Shown here in pieces: positions 1 to 11,216 of a stretch of DNA of 64,000 bases (its first letter is position 1; each line of letters begins with the position of its first letter). The DNA lies in the NCBI GenBank assembly GCA_001599595.1, contig BCHH01000003.1, positions 3,965,224 to 4,029,223 on the forward strand, in the 5' to 3' direction. This DNA is from Beverwykella pulmonaria. Its lineage: Eukaryota > Ascomycota > Dothideomycetes > Pleosporales > Melanommataceae. The notes under the pieces were generated by a model, which was not told where the DNA came from, did no database searches, and was given only the letters and a program-made list of their open reading frames with translations. A program made the position numbers and the translations under genes.

Positions 1-2206
1 CCCGTGTCGAGCAGCAGCTTGACGACGGCTTCGTGCCCGCTCTCGGCAGCCCACGACAGCGGCGTCTGACCGTTGGAATCCTTCGAGTCGACTTCGACTC
101 CGACACTTTGAAGAATCCTCTCAATTGATTCTGTAATTCCAAGATTCGCTGCTAAATGCAGCCCCGTCATTTGCCTTGGAACCTTTTGACTGTAATTTGC
201 ATCCCAGGAACTCTTGCGGGCTAGCATTGCTTGAACTGCTGCTTCAACCTTAATTGTGCATTTCAAAAAGGTCAAGACTTCCGGATGCAGACTTGACGAC
301 TGGCAGGCATGGTATCCCCAGTAGCGTGCAGCGTAGTCATACAGAGGGTTAAGCAGCAGCCGCTCCTCAAAGGAAGAATCTGTAGGACAAAACCCGCTTC
401 CAAAGACGGTAAATGAGAGGTATGTCACACAGATTGTCGTGATGTCGACTTCTGCAGTTGAAAACCATCGTTTTTGCGTTCGTTCAAAATATTTTTGCGT
501 GGTGTAATGAACCAGACGAATAATACGGCTTTCTTCATCAACAGTGACCAGGCCAGCACAAGCTGAAATCACATCTTCTATTGACGAAATATTTTCCTCA
601 TCCAATTCTGCTTCACCGACCTCAACGGCAAGAGCGTGCTGAAGTTCTAAAGTAGTCAGTGGCCTTTTTGCACAGGTGATCCATGATAGAACCTGCTTAG
701 CAAGTTCTTTTTGATCACCCAGTTGCCCTTCAATGCGCTCCATAGCAGTATCATATGCATCGTCATATGATGCAGAGCCAGCAGTATCATATATGCATCG
801 TCATATGCTGCAGAGCCAGCAGGCAACTTTTTCAAAGCAGATTTAACAGCTTTGATAGATTTCTTTCCAATCAAGGAATCAAGATAAAGCTGTGCAAGTA
901 AGAACCTAGTAACTTAGTGCGTGATTAGAAAAGGTACAGAACAGCACTTACATGCCATCGACTGCTTTGACTATTTCAGTCTTAATTTCTTGCTGTAGAT
1001 CTGGACTATTTCTGACAAAAGATGGCAGATCAGTAATACGCCCATTAATATATCTCCCTACGTCTTGTTCGCTAGCGCGAATTTCCAAAAATAGATCCTG
1101 TTTGAATTCTTCGATTATTTCTGGAATGAATCGTGATGTTGCAAAAAGGTTTATCCCGCACTTGCTTTGGAGGTCACGCAGCCTTTTGAGCATCTGCACC
1201 CGGCAACCACCTTGTTCTTGACATTCATCCAGCGCGTCAATAGCAACAAAAACCTGAGAATACTCAGCGGCTACTGACTGAAGGGCCGTGGAGATATCAT
1301 CCACAGAGGGCCGAGTCTTCTTAACTTTGTACCGGTCATGGAGGGATTTGACGCTTTCTGGTAGAGAAGGTCTGCCTTGAGCTAGCTGCTTTAGCAGACT
1401 TGCAAGGAGATCTTCTAAACTTTGCTCAAATTGTCGCTTGAAATTGCAGTAGATGTACGCAGTGATAACGTTGTCATCATCCTGGAAGCGTGCAGAAAGC
1501 TCTTCAACTACAATTGATGTGAGGATCGTCTTTCCGGCTCCCGGAATACCTGGGCAAAATAATGTCTGTTTGCTGGTTTCTGTCCAGCTTTTGAATTCCG
1601 CTGAATCTAGAAGCCACTGTCCAGTTCCAGCTTGCCGCTTCTTAAGAAAGTCATGCTGCTGAGGAAAGTAGTCCACCGGAGTTAGCCAGTCGAGGATCTC
1701 CTTCTGTTCATGATTTTCATGGTATCGCACCAATTTGGTAGTATCGTCTCTTGTCTGCCGTGAAGTAAAGGCATTCAGCAAGGTGATGTTGTCGTTAATG
1801 CGACTCCGAAGATTGCGGATGTCCTCTGGCTCCATAGACAGTCGCTTCCAGGCCCTTCTAACCTTGCGGTTGATGCCTGTTTGTCGTGATTCCAGCTCAG
1901 CATACTTGCCCAATATGCGCTCCAGCTCGCCAAGGACGTTCTGACAGCCATGGAGGATAGTCCGTAAATCCGATTCCTCTTTAGGGCTGAGGTCTCGTTC
2001 CGATGCCGCTACTTCGGCATCTGAAAGGACAATCGAGAGGTTTCGGACCCTAGATATACATTAGCAACGACCAGCCCTGGGTTCATGGTTACTCACACAT
2101 CGGATGCACTCTTGAATTCGCCAGGAGCGCCAGCGAAGTCCTTCCTGATCTTGTTAGCTAACTTGATAACGGCTAAAAAGTCGCCGAAGCTGAACCCAAA
2201 GCTCAT
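1..2206 (-). pseudogene. STAND NTPase with NACHT and ankyrin repeats, frameshifted, 3' end outside window
   Basis: Fungal NLR-like protein; such proteins act in non-self recognition and heterokaryon incompatibility (family knowledge). It starts at the ATG at 2206 with the N-terminal segment typical of these proteins (MSFGFSFGDFLAV). The exons I read are 2206-2097, 2049-952 and 905 onward. The two introns are GT-AG, and the second (906-951) restores the frame exactly. The NACHT P-loop GIPGAGKTIL and a Walker B-like IDALDEC are present, and positions 1-180 encode ankyrin-type repeats (NGQTPLSWAAESGHEAV). Around 765-835 a block of 36-38 bp is present twice. The second copy is 2 bp longer, so the extra sequence is not a multiple of three and throws the ORF out of frame, giving a stop at 656. 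The downstream reading resumes in another frame. The allele is probably inactive unless an unseen intron removes the duplication. Confidence 0.85.
765..836. repeat. 36/38-bp near-perfect tandem duplication inside the NACHT gene
   Basis: Two adjacent copies each contain agcagtatcat, gcatcgtcatatg and tgcagagcc. One copy has an extra AT in the middle. It lies within the coding sequence just after the GSAAYDDAY motif and causes the frameshift described for the host gene. Confidence 0.8.
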
Positions 2207-2423
2207 TGTAACATGAGTGTCATGGTCTTTTTTTAAGGGGATGAAAATAAAGCTGGTCAGTCAGCGGAGTGAACTGGCCGAGAGCAACTGAGGCTGAGCT
2301 GCTGCGTACTAAATTAACCGAAGATTTTCCGGGAAGTGAAGACTCCTCCCATTGCGTGTCATCCTGTTGTACTGTATGCATCAGCACATCACCCTCACAT
2401 CTACTCGAATTGTACCCAAGAAC

Positions 2424-3401
2424 ATGGCACCACGCCTAGCAGCATTTCGGCACCAGCTCATCAGTGATATGATACTTAGTGGCACACTCAAGCAGGCTGA
2501 CATTGCTAAAGTAGCAGGTTGTGCTAAACGCTCAGTCCAAGCCATAGCTTCCAACCTTTGACACTTTGGTACGACGAGAGCCCCATCGAACGGCGCCGGG
2601 CGATGACGACGAATCACCCCTCCTATGCTTGAAGCCCTCCGTGGATACTTGCGAGTAAATCCTGGCCTATGCCAGGATGAAATGACCGTCTTGTACGACG
2701 ATTTTGGTATTCTTCTCAGTATATCTGGCATCAGCAAGGCTCTGGAGGATATGGGATGGAGTAAGAAAGTTACGCGACATGCGGCCCAAGAGCGCAACGC
2801 AGATCTTCGTGATTACTACACACACAATATTTCCGAGTTTCGTTCATAGCAGCTTGTCTACGTCGACGAGTCTGGGTGCGATAAACGTGTTGGCTTCAGG
2901 GGAACCGGCTGGTCTCCCCTTGGAGTGACACCCGTACAAGTAGCTCGTTTCCATCGTGGTCGTAGGTATCAGATTCTGCCGGCATACACTCAGGACGGTA
3001 TACTTCTTTCACGGGTATTTCAGGGATCCACCGATGGTAACATGTTCGAGGACTTCATCGAACAACTTCTACAACACTGTAACCCATTCCCGCAGCCGAG
3101 GTCAGTTATTATTATGGACAATGCATCATTCCATCACACCGAGCGAATCAAGCAGGTGTGCCAGGACGCAGGCGTCATACTGGTGTACTTGCCGCCATAC
3201 TCGCCAGACCTTAATCCGATCGAAGGGTTTTTGGCAGAGTTCAAAGCCTTCATCAAGAAGCAGTGGCACGAATTTGAAGATAGCCCCCATCAGGACTTCA
3301 AGGCGTTCCTTGAATGGTGTATTGGTGTCGTTGGTGGCAGAGAGCGGAGCGCGAGAGGACATTTCAGGCACGCAGGAGTGGACATAGAAGAGTTCAAGTG
3401 A
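2424..3401 (+). pseudogene. Tc1/mariner-type (DD34E) transposase, dead copy
   Basis: One continuous reading frame of about 325 codons is interrupted by three in-frame stops: TGA at 2559, TGA at 2604 and TAG at 2847. There is no frameshift. The N-terminus looks like a helix-turn-helix (KQADIAKVAGCAKRSV). The DDE catalytic triad is intact: YVDESG, then MDNASFHH, then NPIEGF, with 34 residues between the second D and the E, which is the Tc1 spacing. The two TGA codons most simply come from CGA, and the TAG from CAG or TGG, all transitions, as expected from RIP (inference). The ATG at 2424 starts the HTH region. I could not find convincing terminal inverted repeats around 2300-2420 or 3400-3480, so the element borders are not defined. 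Confidence 0.85.
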
Positions 3402-3430
3402 CATGAATTACAATACTAATAAATCCTACT

Positions 3431-4963
3431 CTACTCTAGTTCTGCACTGTGAGACCGCTTTTGCCGCTTGGCCCATTCTGGGATATCATGAATGAAGCGT
3501 CGGGTAACTCCACGCCTTACACCCTTCGAGATGAAGAAATTAGGATCCTGGTCCGAATATATATGCTTTAGATCTAATCCATTGTCCAGCGCTGCCTCGC
3601 AAGCTTTCGTGACATCTGCTTTTAAAACTTCTCCAGCAAATTTTGACTGCTGTCATTCGCTATAAAGCTGGACAGCTTTATCATTGAAGCCTGAGATGTT
3701 GAGTAGACTAAAATTACAGCAGTCCACTTCTGGCTGTGTTGAGGATTCCGCGGAACCGGCAATGGATGGCTGGTGGGAAGAGGGGGGAACGTTTATGATG
3801 TTAATAGGCGGAAAAGGGGTGGGGGCATTAACTGGTACGTCTGTCTGCCGTTTGAGTCGTTGTTGCTCTTCTGTCACCAGTTGCTCGCGGATATTATCTG
3901 GGACATCATCATGGCTCTCCACCGAGTGACCTCGCTCTACTCAGTCGATGATACCTTTGAGATGAGGTGTCCGCAGTTTGTAACGCTTCTTGCTATTTGA
4001 ATCCTGCCAGCAGTAGGGGCCTATATCGCATGGAGAGCCAGGGCATCGAAACAGGGCATATATATCCCGCCAGACAGATGGATGGCCACTGCTGTCTTCC
4101 TCTGCATCCAATTGTGTAGCGCGATCAGCGAGCATTCGCTTTGTGGCAGTCGAGCCTCGCTTAGATCCTCGTTTCGTCGTGTCAGCGGATGGCTGAGAGT
4201 CTGCGTACTTGAACGAAATGCTGAGCCTGAGTTTCTTACCGCTTCGGAAGAGCTCTTCCCACCGTAAAAGTTGCTTTTCTGTCACCAACCAGTCAATGTT
4301 AGTGCTATTAAATCGCTTAGTAAGGTCACGCTCGGAGCGATCGTTCACAGATGCAACCACTGTGGTATCATCACATCGGATAGGCCTATTATGAGCCACT
4401 TTGTTCTGCAACAACTCTTCAAGGCTAGGCTTAAAAGACTCATGCCAGTATTCAGTAGGTGCCAGCACCAAATCCTGATCCGTGTCCCTTGAGATCGCCT
4501 TCTTGTTTACCGACACCTTCCACTCAATAGAGTAGTGTAGGCAGGTCGGTACATCTTCCTCATAGGTATTGTGTGGGTCCCATTAGTCGAGTCTAAGGAA
4601 TCAAAGCTTTTCTGACCCTTGCGGTAGCTGACGGGAAAGGCGGTCGGCGGAGCGGGCTGGAGATCGGCTTGAATGGTAAAGGGCAGGAGTTTCCACACCA
4701 TTCGTGCATGCTTCTATCGTCTGAGAAAAAGTGAGTTCATGGTCAGGGAAATCATAAGCCATCTTTGAAGCTGCATAGAGGAATGGTTGGCGAGTGTTGC
4801 AAACAGGTGAGGAACAGGCGGGAAAAAGCTGAGACGGTGGAGGAGGACTGGCGGAACTCCCAACAACGTTGTCTAAATTTAGCTGCGAGTCGGCGCCTGT
4901 GGAGACGGCCTCTAGCCAGTCAAGGATGCTGCTCGACTTCTCCGTCTCAAAATGTTTCTCCAT
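3431..4963 (-). pseudogene. degenerate copy of a multicopy fungal gene of unknown function
   Basis: Reading from the ATG at 4963 (start MEKHFETEKSSSILDWLE), the protein can be followed to a stop at 3431. It needs two frame changes, near 4700 and near 4570, and has two in-frame TGA codons, at 3941 and 3653. Recognisable stretches are YEEDVPTCLHYSIEWKVS, the run around RFNSTNIDWLVTEKQLLRW, GPYCWQDS and, at the C-terminus, YSDQDPNFFISKGV. From memory these belong to a dispersed, often repeated fungal gene family with no known function; I cannot name it. The 3653 stop sits where relatives have Trp (TGG to TGA). This again suggests RIP and that the gene behaved as a repeat. Its stop codon lies only 29 bp from the end of the convergent transposase frame. 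Confidence 0.7.
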
Positions 4964-5366
4964 GTTGGAGTAAGAGTAAGAGTACTGCAATACTGGAAAT
5001 GGAAGCTGTCGGTAGAGAAGTGTCAGTCAGATTGTGGAAATAAAGTTTGAAGCTGTCAAGCTTCAGCCGCGGATCGTACAGCTGGTCAGGCAGTATTTGC
5101 GGGGAAAGGGGTAAATAGCCAATGATAGAATGGATAGGTCGATGCCACGTTTTGTGTGGCTGTGACAACGTTAGGTTTTTGTTGGAAGGTCTTAAGCGCT
5201 AAGCGCGGCACAAGGGGCTATTATATACAATTAAAACCAACTCATTGAAGGCCAGATAAAATGCCAGTAAGTCTTGGCAAGGATCCGTGCATAGAAAGAA
5301 CACGCGCATATGAAAAAGCCAAAGGTGATTTTGCAAGTCTCTGTACCCCCAAGTCTCCTCATCTTC
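4964..5366. other. intergenic, nothing recognised
   Basis: About 400 bp between the dead repeat gene and the GT8 gene. I see no ORF with family features and no structured repeat. Confidence 0.6.
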
Positions 5367-6473
5367 TCAGGATCCTCCATCATCCCCCTTCCCCTCTCCA
5401 TAATACCCCTCCATCTCCTCGACCAACCCCTTCCACACATCTCTATACCTTTCATTCGCTACATTCCCCCCCTCGGCGCCCTCCCACCCCTTGACATGCA
5501 AGCACCTCACCCCCTCACCCCCCTTCTCCTTTACCACATCATCCATCTCCCCATCATTCGCGCTCCACTCGACCGGAATCCTCTTCCAGGGCATCTGCCC
5601 CTCCATCCTATGCACATAAATCAACAAATCTTGCTCCGGGTACGCCGCATTTGGGGGGGCGTTCGGTCCAGTGAGGATGTACAGGTAGTAGTTGAATAAG
5701 GTGAGTGAGGGGGAAATCAGCATGAAGCACGCGCAGAGGTAGTTGATATGGCCTGGCTCTTCCCATTCTCGTTGCGAGCCGTAGGTATCGGAGGATGCTG
5801 CCATTAGATATGTTTCCGGCGGCTCAGCTCTTCCCTCAGTTTCCTCCATTTCTGTTGAGTTCGAGGGTAGGGTCTTCATGGGCGTACTTAATTCCGGGTC
5901 CGTGAATATCCCATCTAGGGTTTGGAGCAAGAACGAATCAGCGTCCAGGTATAGGATCTTATCCCAGTCCGTTAGTTGCCATAGTCGTAGCTTTGAGAGT
6001 ACATCTCGGAAGCGAGAGTTTGCGATGAAATCCTTGTCGAAGGCGTCTGGGAGGTCAAGCGGTTCAATGGGGATGATTGTTGCGCCATCCGCTTTAAGAA
6101 TAGATATTTGGGATGCAGGTACCGCTGGTAGGACGAGCACCAGGAAGGGTACGTTAGATAGGTTTGTTCGCGTCTTCTTGGCGTGCTTGATTTGGTAGTT
6201 TAGAAGTCGGACGGAGATGAAGTACGGGTCTTTGATCGGATCGGCCGTTGAGTCAGTGTCGGTAGAATTGTCGTGGTTCGGCTTAGATGTAGGAGGGCCC
6301 AAGAATGTTGCATATGCAAATTCCTCATGTCTGTAGTTGCTGATTGAGGGAGAAAAGGGTAGATGCAGGCCTGGGAGTGGCCATGCTGGGGTGAGAAGGT
6401 AGATGTAGCCTACAGCGCTCAGAAGCGATGCAACAACGATGAAAACGCAGAACCTTCGCGCCTCGGGCTGCAT
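5367..6473 (-). CDS. GT8-family glycosyltransferase, type II membrane protein (Gnt1-like)
   Basis: A 368-aa intronless ORF. Residues about 9-28 form a single hydrophobic anchor after a short cytosolic tail, which suggests a Golgi type II enzyme. The catalytic region opens with AYATFLG, has conserved DPYFISVRLLNYQ, and contains the nucleotide-sugar and Mn-binding DxD motif as YLDADSF (D177-D179). Later GT8-like stretches are AACFMLISPS-type text (here LCACFMLISP) and AYPEQDLL. The layout resembles yeast Gnt1-like N-acetylglucosaminyltransferases and glycogenin relatives; the exact sugar transferred cannot be told from sequence. The start ATG at 6473 directly precedes the anchor. The C-terminal tail is charged and glycine-rich. 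Confidence 0.85.
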   Translation of the reverse strand: MQPEARRFCVFIVVASLLSAVGYIYLLTPAWPLPGLHLPFSPSISNYRHEEFAYATFLGPPTSKPNHDNSTDTDSTADPIKDPYFISVRLLNYQIKHAKKTRTNLSNVPFLVLVLPAVPASQISILKADGATIIPIEPLDLPDAFDKDFIANSRFRDVLSKLRLWQLTDWDKILYLDADSFLLQTLDGIFTDPELSTPMKTLPSNSTEMEETEGRAEPPETYLMAASSDTYGSQREWEEPGHINYLCACFMLISPSLTLFNYYLYILTGPNAPPNAAYPEQDLLIYVHRMEGQMPWKRIPVEWSANDGEMDDVVKEKGGEGVRCLHVKGWEGAEGGNVANERYRDVWKGLVEEMEGYYGEGKGDDGGS

Positions 6474-6916
6474 TTGTTGACCGTATCAAAAAGTGCTAAT
6501 GCTCGAAGATTGAAGTAACTTCATTCTTAATGATCATCAGCGTGATGAGTGGGCGATCGACAGATATAATTATTGTACGTGGCTGGCACCGTTCAGCCGT
6601 AATGGACAGGTGATATATTTTGGGATGCCCCGGTTACACGTGCCGGTAATCAAACGGATACGAGACTTATGCACATGCGCACATACGGTCAGAGTGAGAA
6701 ATGTAGTAATTGATTTTGCATTTTGTGATCGGTATTTGTAGGTTGTCACTGCATATGCCAGAGCATCAGGTTCCACTACCAACACACGACCGAAGCTGGA
6801 TTCTCCTAACCCAAGAGATGCGAGTCTCTAGAATCAGATACTTGGTCACAGCCTAATTTTCCGTGGGATGCTTTTCTATGAAAGTCTTGACTCCTCCGAT
6901 AACCATCGGTCCAACC
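6474..6916. other. intergenic between GT8 promoter side and RPL7 3' end
   Basis: 443 bp. It must hold the GT8 promoter and the RPL7 3' UTR. No further element was recognised. Confidence 0.6.
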
Positions 6917-7854
6917 CTAATTCATCTGGTGGATCAAAGCGTTGATGTGAGTCTCACGGTTGCCGAGATCTCCTCCCTCGACGAAGTGCTTGAACTTCCT
7001 GGGACGGAAGCCACCGGTAGGGTTAGAGAGCTTGAACGGCCACAAGAAGTTGGCGGCCTGCTTGAAGTTGGGACCAACAGTGTAGATCTCGTGGATGAGG
7101 TCCTCGATGCAGACGATGCCGTACTTTCCTAGGCTCTCCTCAATGATGGCGTTGTCGGTGAGCGGGATGCGCTGCTTGTTGATCTTTCCGTTTCCACGCT
7201 TGTAGATAAGCTCACGGACGGACTTGAGGTTGGGGTATCCGTAGGCGATGAAGGGCTCGACGATCTTGAGCATCTCAACAGTAGCCTTGGTCAATCGGAT
7301 GAAGACGCCGTTGTTGATCTGGAGAAGACGGAGCAATTGCAGGGTCTTGCGCTTCTTGGGGTCGATCTTGTTGATACTGGTAGACAGGTTAGCACGCCGC
7401 TCTCCGATTGAATGTGCTCCACTATTGACAACTCACCCCTTGATACGAATAGCGAAGACAAGCTTAGGCTCGGCAGGCACGAAGAAGGAGCTATCCCGCC
7501 TCGCAGCGCGCTTGGCCTCGATAACATCGCGCTCTGCTTTGGCGTACTCGGCCGTGTATTTCTGCGCGCGCTCGAAGATGACGCCACGCTTCTTTTTGTT
7601 GGCCTAAGAGAGTCTTAGCCAACCGTGATGTTCCTAACTGCAGATGCAGATCTAGGGAGACGGGTATCGCACCTCGCGTTTCTTCTTCAGTTCGGCACCG
7701 CGGGCCTCGGTGACCTTTGCCTGCTGCTTCTGCTTCTTCAGCAGCGTCTCGGGGACGGCGATGTCATCGTGGGTGGGGACGCTTCTGTGTGTGATAGGTG
7801 TAAGTTTGGCTCTATGCGAATGGAATTGTGTGTGGTGGCTTACGACTTGGCCAT
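6917..7854 (-). CDS. rpl7: 60S ribosomal protein L7 (uL30)
   Basis: Four exons (7854-7844, 7784-7673, 7603-7437, 7376-6917) join exactly to 250 codons (249 aa), the normal length for eukaryotic L7. The first exon encodes only MAK and part of the next codon, a common arrangement for fungal ribosomal protein genes. The basic N-terminal extension is followed by the uL30 core [20 protein letters not shown], then [20 protein letters not shown] and the conserved C-terminal [12 protein letters not shown]. It is a structural component of the large cytosolic ribosomal subunit. All introns are short GT-AG. In yeast, RPL7 introns host snoRNAs; I looked for box C/D motifs in the intron at 7604-7672 and found none. 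It is divergent from NCL1, sharing a 268-bp promoter. Confidence 0.97.
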
Positions 7855-8122
7855 TGCTGCTGTTAGTTCCGATGGAGTTGGAGACTGTCGAAGGAGTGTT
7901 GAAGTTTGGAGTCCGCGCGAGCCTTGCAAAAATCGATCCCCAGGTGTGTGGCCAAGAGTTTTCGGCATTACGTTAATCCAGCCGGCGTTAGGCCGAGCTG
8001 CCCCGCCAATCGCGCCCATGTTTCGACGGAGCTTCGAACTTTTCGCGAACCTCTGCTCTACCGCACCTCTGACCTCTCAAGTCGGCGCTCCAAGAACGCC
8101 ATTCAAACCACCAACAATAACA
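7855..8122. promoter_or_regulatory. divergent promoter shared by RPL7 and NCL1
   Basis: 268 bp separate the two start codons, which point away from each other. Both genes serve translation (ribosomal protein and tRNA modification), so joint regulation is plausible (inference). I did not identify a specific binding site. Confidence 0.6.
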
Positions 8123-10736
8123 ATGAGAGGAGGCTCACGTGTAAGTATCCTCCTACGTTGCTTTCGTTGCATTCTCACTGTCATAGGGTGGCCGCGGCGG
8201 CAAAGGCAAGTCGTTTCGAGGAAAAGGCGGCAAGAAAAGCGGCGGGCGAGATGTGCGCACTGAGCCATGGGCCGAGACAACGCGGAAAAACGATTTGTTC
8301 GAAAGCTACTACAAGCTGGGCGGATTCCTAGACGACGATGAATTCAGTGAGATGTGGAAGACTTTGGCCACAGACTTGCCCAACAGCTTCCGCTTCACGG
8401 GAACGAAGGCCGATGCGCTTGCCGTGCGCGAGATTTTCAAGCAGAGGTACATTCCCGGGATTACCTCCGTGAAGTTTGAGGGAAAACCAGTGCCCCCCCC
8501 TGAGCCGGTGCATGCCTTTCCAGACGAGCTGGTCTGGCACATGAAGACTCACAAGAAGATCATTCGCCGATTCGCGCCCTTCGCCGAGTTCCAAAAGTTC
8601 CTCGTCGCAGAGACTACCTCAGGAAACATTAGCAGACAGGAGGTTGTGAGCATGATTCCACCACACTTTCTCGACGTCAAGCCCGGCATGGTTGTCTTGG
8701 ACATGTGCGCCGCGCCTGGAAGCAAATCGGCGCAATTGGCTGAGATGATACATGGAGACGAGGAGGAACGGGTTAGGAAAGCAGCGAACAACGAGAATCC
8801 TAATACCGACGGCGAGGGCGACTACAGCGACGACGGACGGTCGACTGGCCTCCTGATCGCAAACGATACCGACTACAAGCGTGCGGGTATGTTGGTCCAT
8901 CAAGTCAAGCGACTCAATTTTCCCAATCTCATCGTCACACAACACGACGCAGCGATATTCCCGTCCATTGAGCTGCCAGTTCCAGAGGGCGAGAAGAAGC
9001 AATACCTCAAGTATGACAGGATCCTAGCCGATGTTCCTTGTTCCGGAGATGGCACGGCGCGCAAGAACGTTAACGTTTGGCAAAAGTGGACACCCAAAGA
9101 TGGCCTTGGTCTGCACAACCTACAACTACGGATCCTCTTCCGCGGCCTCCAGATGCTCAAAAAGGGTGGTCGCCTCGTCTACTCGACTTGCAGTATGAAC
9201 CCAATCGAGAATGAAGCCGTCATTGCCAGTGCGATTGAGGCATGTGGTGGAGTGTCAAGAGTTCAACTCGTCGATTGCTCCGATCGTCTCCCTAACTTGA
9301 TCAGAAAGCCTGGACTTAATACATGGAAAGTGCTTGACACTACACAAGTTCAAGGAGGAGAAAAGACTGCGCATCTCTTCACCAGTTGGGAGGCGTTCCT
9401 GAAAACTAAGGAGAAGTACGAGAAAGAGGAGCCGGACCGCCAGTTCTCAAACAAGATCTCTCCAGGAGTATTTCCTCCTATTGCAGCGAAGGAAGAAGAG
9501 CGCATACCACTGGAACGTTGCATGCGAGTCTACCCACACTTGCAAGATACTGGTGGTTTCTTCATTGCAGTTCTCGAAAAACTGGGTGACATCAAAGTTA
9601 CACAAATAAAGAACTCACACAACGCGGCGGAGGATCTGAATGGAAAGAAAACAGTAGAGAGCGCGACTTTGGCCACTACTGAACCTACTGCAGAGGACGA
9701 AATAGATATCGTGCCAGAAGTCGAACCTGCAGGAGAACCGAGTGGGGCCAGCTCGTCGGAGGCTACCCCTTTGAAGCGTAAGTTGGAAGATTCAGACGAG
9801 CCAGCACCGACAAAACGGGTAAAGATCGTAGTTGGGAATGGGGATACTGAGACTACTCCTGAAATTTTAGGCGATGGCGAGGACTCCATTCCACTTATCG
9901 ACGAATCACCAAAGGAAGAAGAATCCAACATACCAGCAAACGGCACCGCCAAACCCCCAACCAACACCCTCAAACCCACCAAACTCAAACCCGAAGCCCA
10001 GAACAACAACAAAGAGTACTACGAATACCTCCCCTCCGACGACTCCGTAGTCGACGGCATCCTTTCCTTCTTTGGCATATCCTCGCGCTTTCCTCGCGAC
10101 CGATTCATGGTCAAGAACAAGCAAGGCCTCCTCCTGAACAAAATTTACTACACTTCTGAGCTCGCCAGAACCATTATATCGCAGAACAAGGACAGAGGCA
10201 TGCGCTTCATTCACTGCGGCGTCGTCATGTTTGTCGCACACAAGATAAAATTACAAGACCACGTCAAAGCACCCTGGCGACTCCAAAATGAAGGGATACG
10301 GATCTTGGAGCCATGGGCTACAAATCGCATCATCACGTGCAAGTCGCGCGACACACTTTTCAAGCTCCTAATCGAGATGTTCCCGAAACTACCCAAAGAC
10401 GGGTCCCACGAGCTCAATGAAATTGGCGACCAGTTGATGGACATGGACATTGGCTGCTGTTTCCTCAAGATTGAGCAGGATGACGAAGCCGGGTTCCCAT
10501 TCTCGATGGTGTTTCCACTCTGGAGACACCCGGGGAGCGCGAATCTGATGGTAGATAAGGATGATCGGAAGGCAATTCTGCTCAGGCTGTTTAATGAGAG
10601 TAATCCGAATATTATTAATCATGTGGCGGAGCAGGCAGCGAGGGCGAAGGAGGAGGAGGAGAAGAAGTTGGAAGAGAGGGGGGACGGGGTGGAGGAAAAG
10701 GTGGATGATGATGAAGCGCTGATTGTAGAGCTGTAA
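8123..10736 (+). CDS. ncl1: tRNA (cytosine-5)-methyltransferase, NCL1/TRM4 (NSUN2 family)
   Basis: Exon 1 (8123-8140) encodes six residues. A 46-bp GT-AG intron precedes exon 2 (8187-10736), giving 855 aa. The N-terminus is RGG/Lys-rich (RNA binding). The SAM-binding motif is VLDMCAAPGSKS (about residue 175). The NSUN motif IV is DVPCSGDGT (about 287) with its product-release Cys, and motif VI is YSTCSMNPIENE (about 337) with the catalytic Cys. An acidic, Ser/Thr-rich low-complexity linker (about residues 500-610) precedes a conserved C-terminal domain (DDSVVDGILSFFGIS). The enzyme makes m5C in several tRNAs, mainly in the nucleus (family knowledge). Both motif Cys residues are present, so it should be active. 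Confidence 0.96.
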
Positions 10737-11216
10737 GGCAGTCGAGGGAGGGAAGGACTTTGGGATTTGGGCTTTTTTTCAAGTTATCCGCTTCAGGAGG
10801 ACTCACTGTATGTAGTAGCATTTACGAATATCTCTTCAAGTGTGCGCTTTCTGCATTGTACGCTGAGCTTTGAACGATTGTCCAAGAGATCCAATTAATT
10901 ACAGTTCAGTGTGATGATAACAGAGACGTACCTGTATTGCGTTCTTTCCCTTGGGCTGCAGTTTGGCGAACGATGGATTGCCGCGAACAAGTTTCTTTGT
11001 GCGGTCTGGTGGAGAGGTGATAGTTTATAGTGATGGATACAGCATGGATCAAATGAATCGCTTGTCTGAGCTAAAGTCTTCATTTCAGTTGACATATCCG
11101 AGCTATTGCAGAGTCCCCATGAAATCCCGATTGTCACTCCCAAAAGTCCTGCGCATATATCAAACTTTTCTCCGTTTTCCGTCCTCGGATCATCATCCCC
11201 TGCATCACTCCCATAT
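10737..11216. other. convergent 3' region between NCL1 and the NAD+ synthetase gene
   Basis: 480 bp between two stop codons, so it holds two 3' UTRs. No element recognised. Confidence 0.6.

Noticed and set aside
7604..7672. snoRNA in an RPL7 intron
   Set aside because: No box C (RTGATGA) and box D (CTGA) pair with terminal stem was seen in the intron, although other species do host snoRNAs here.
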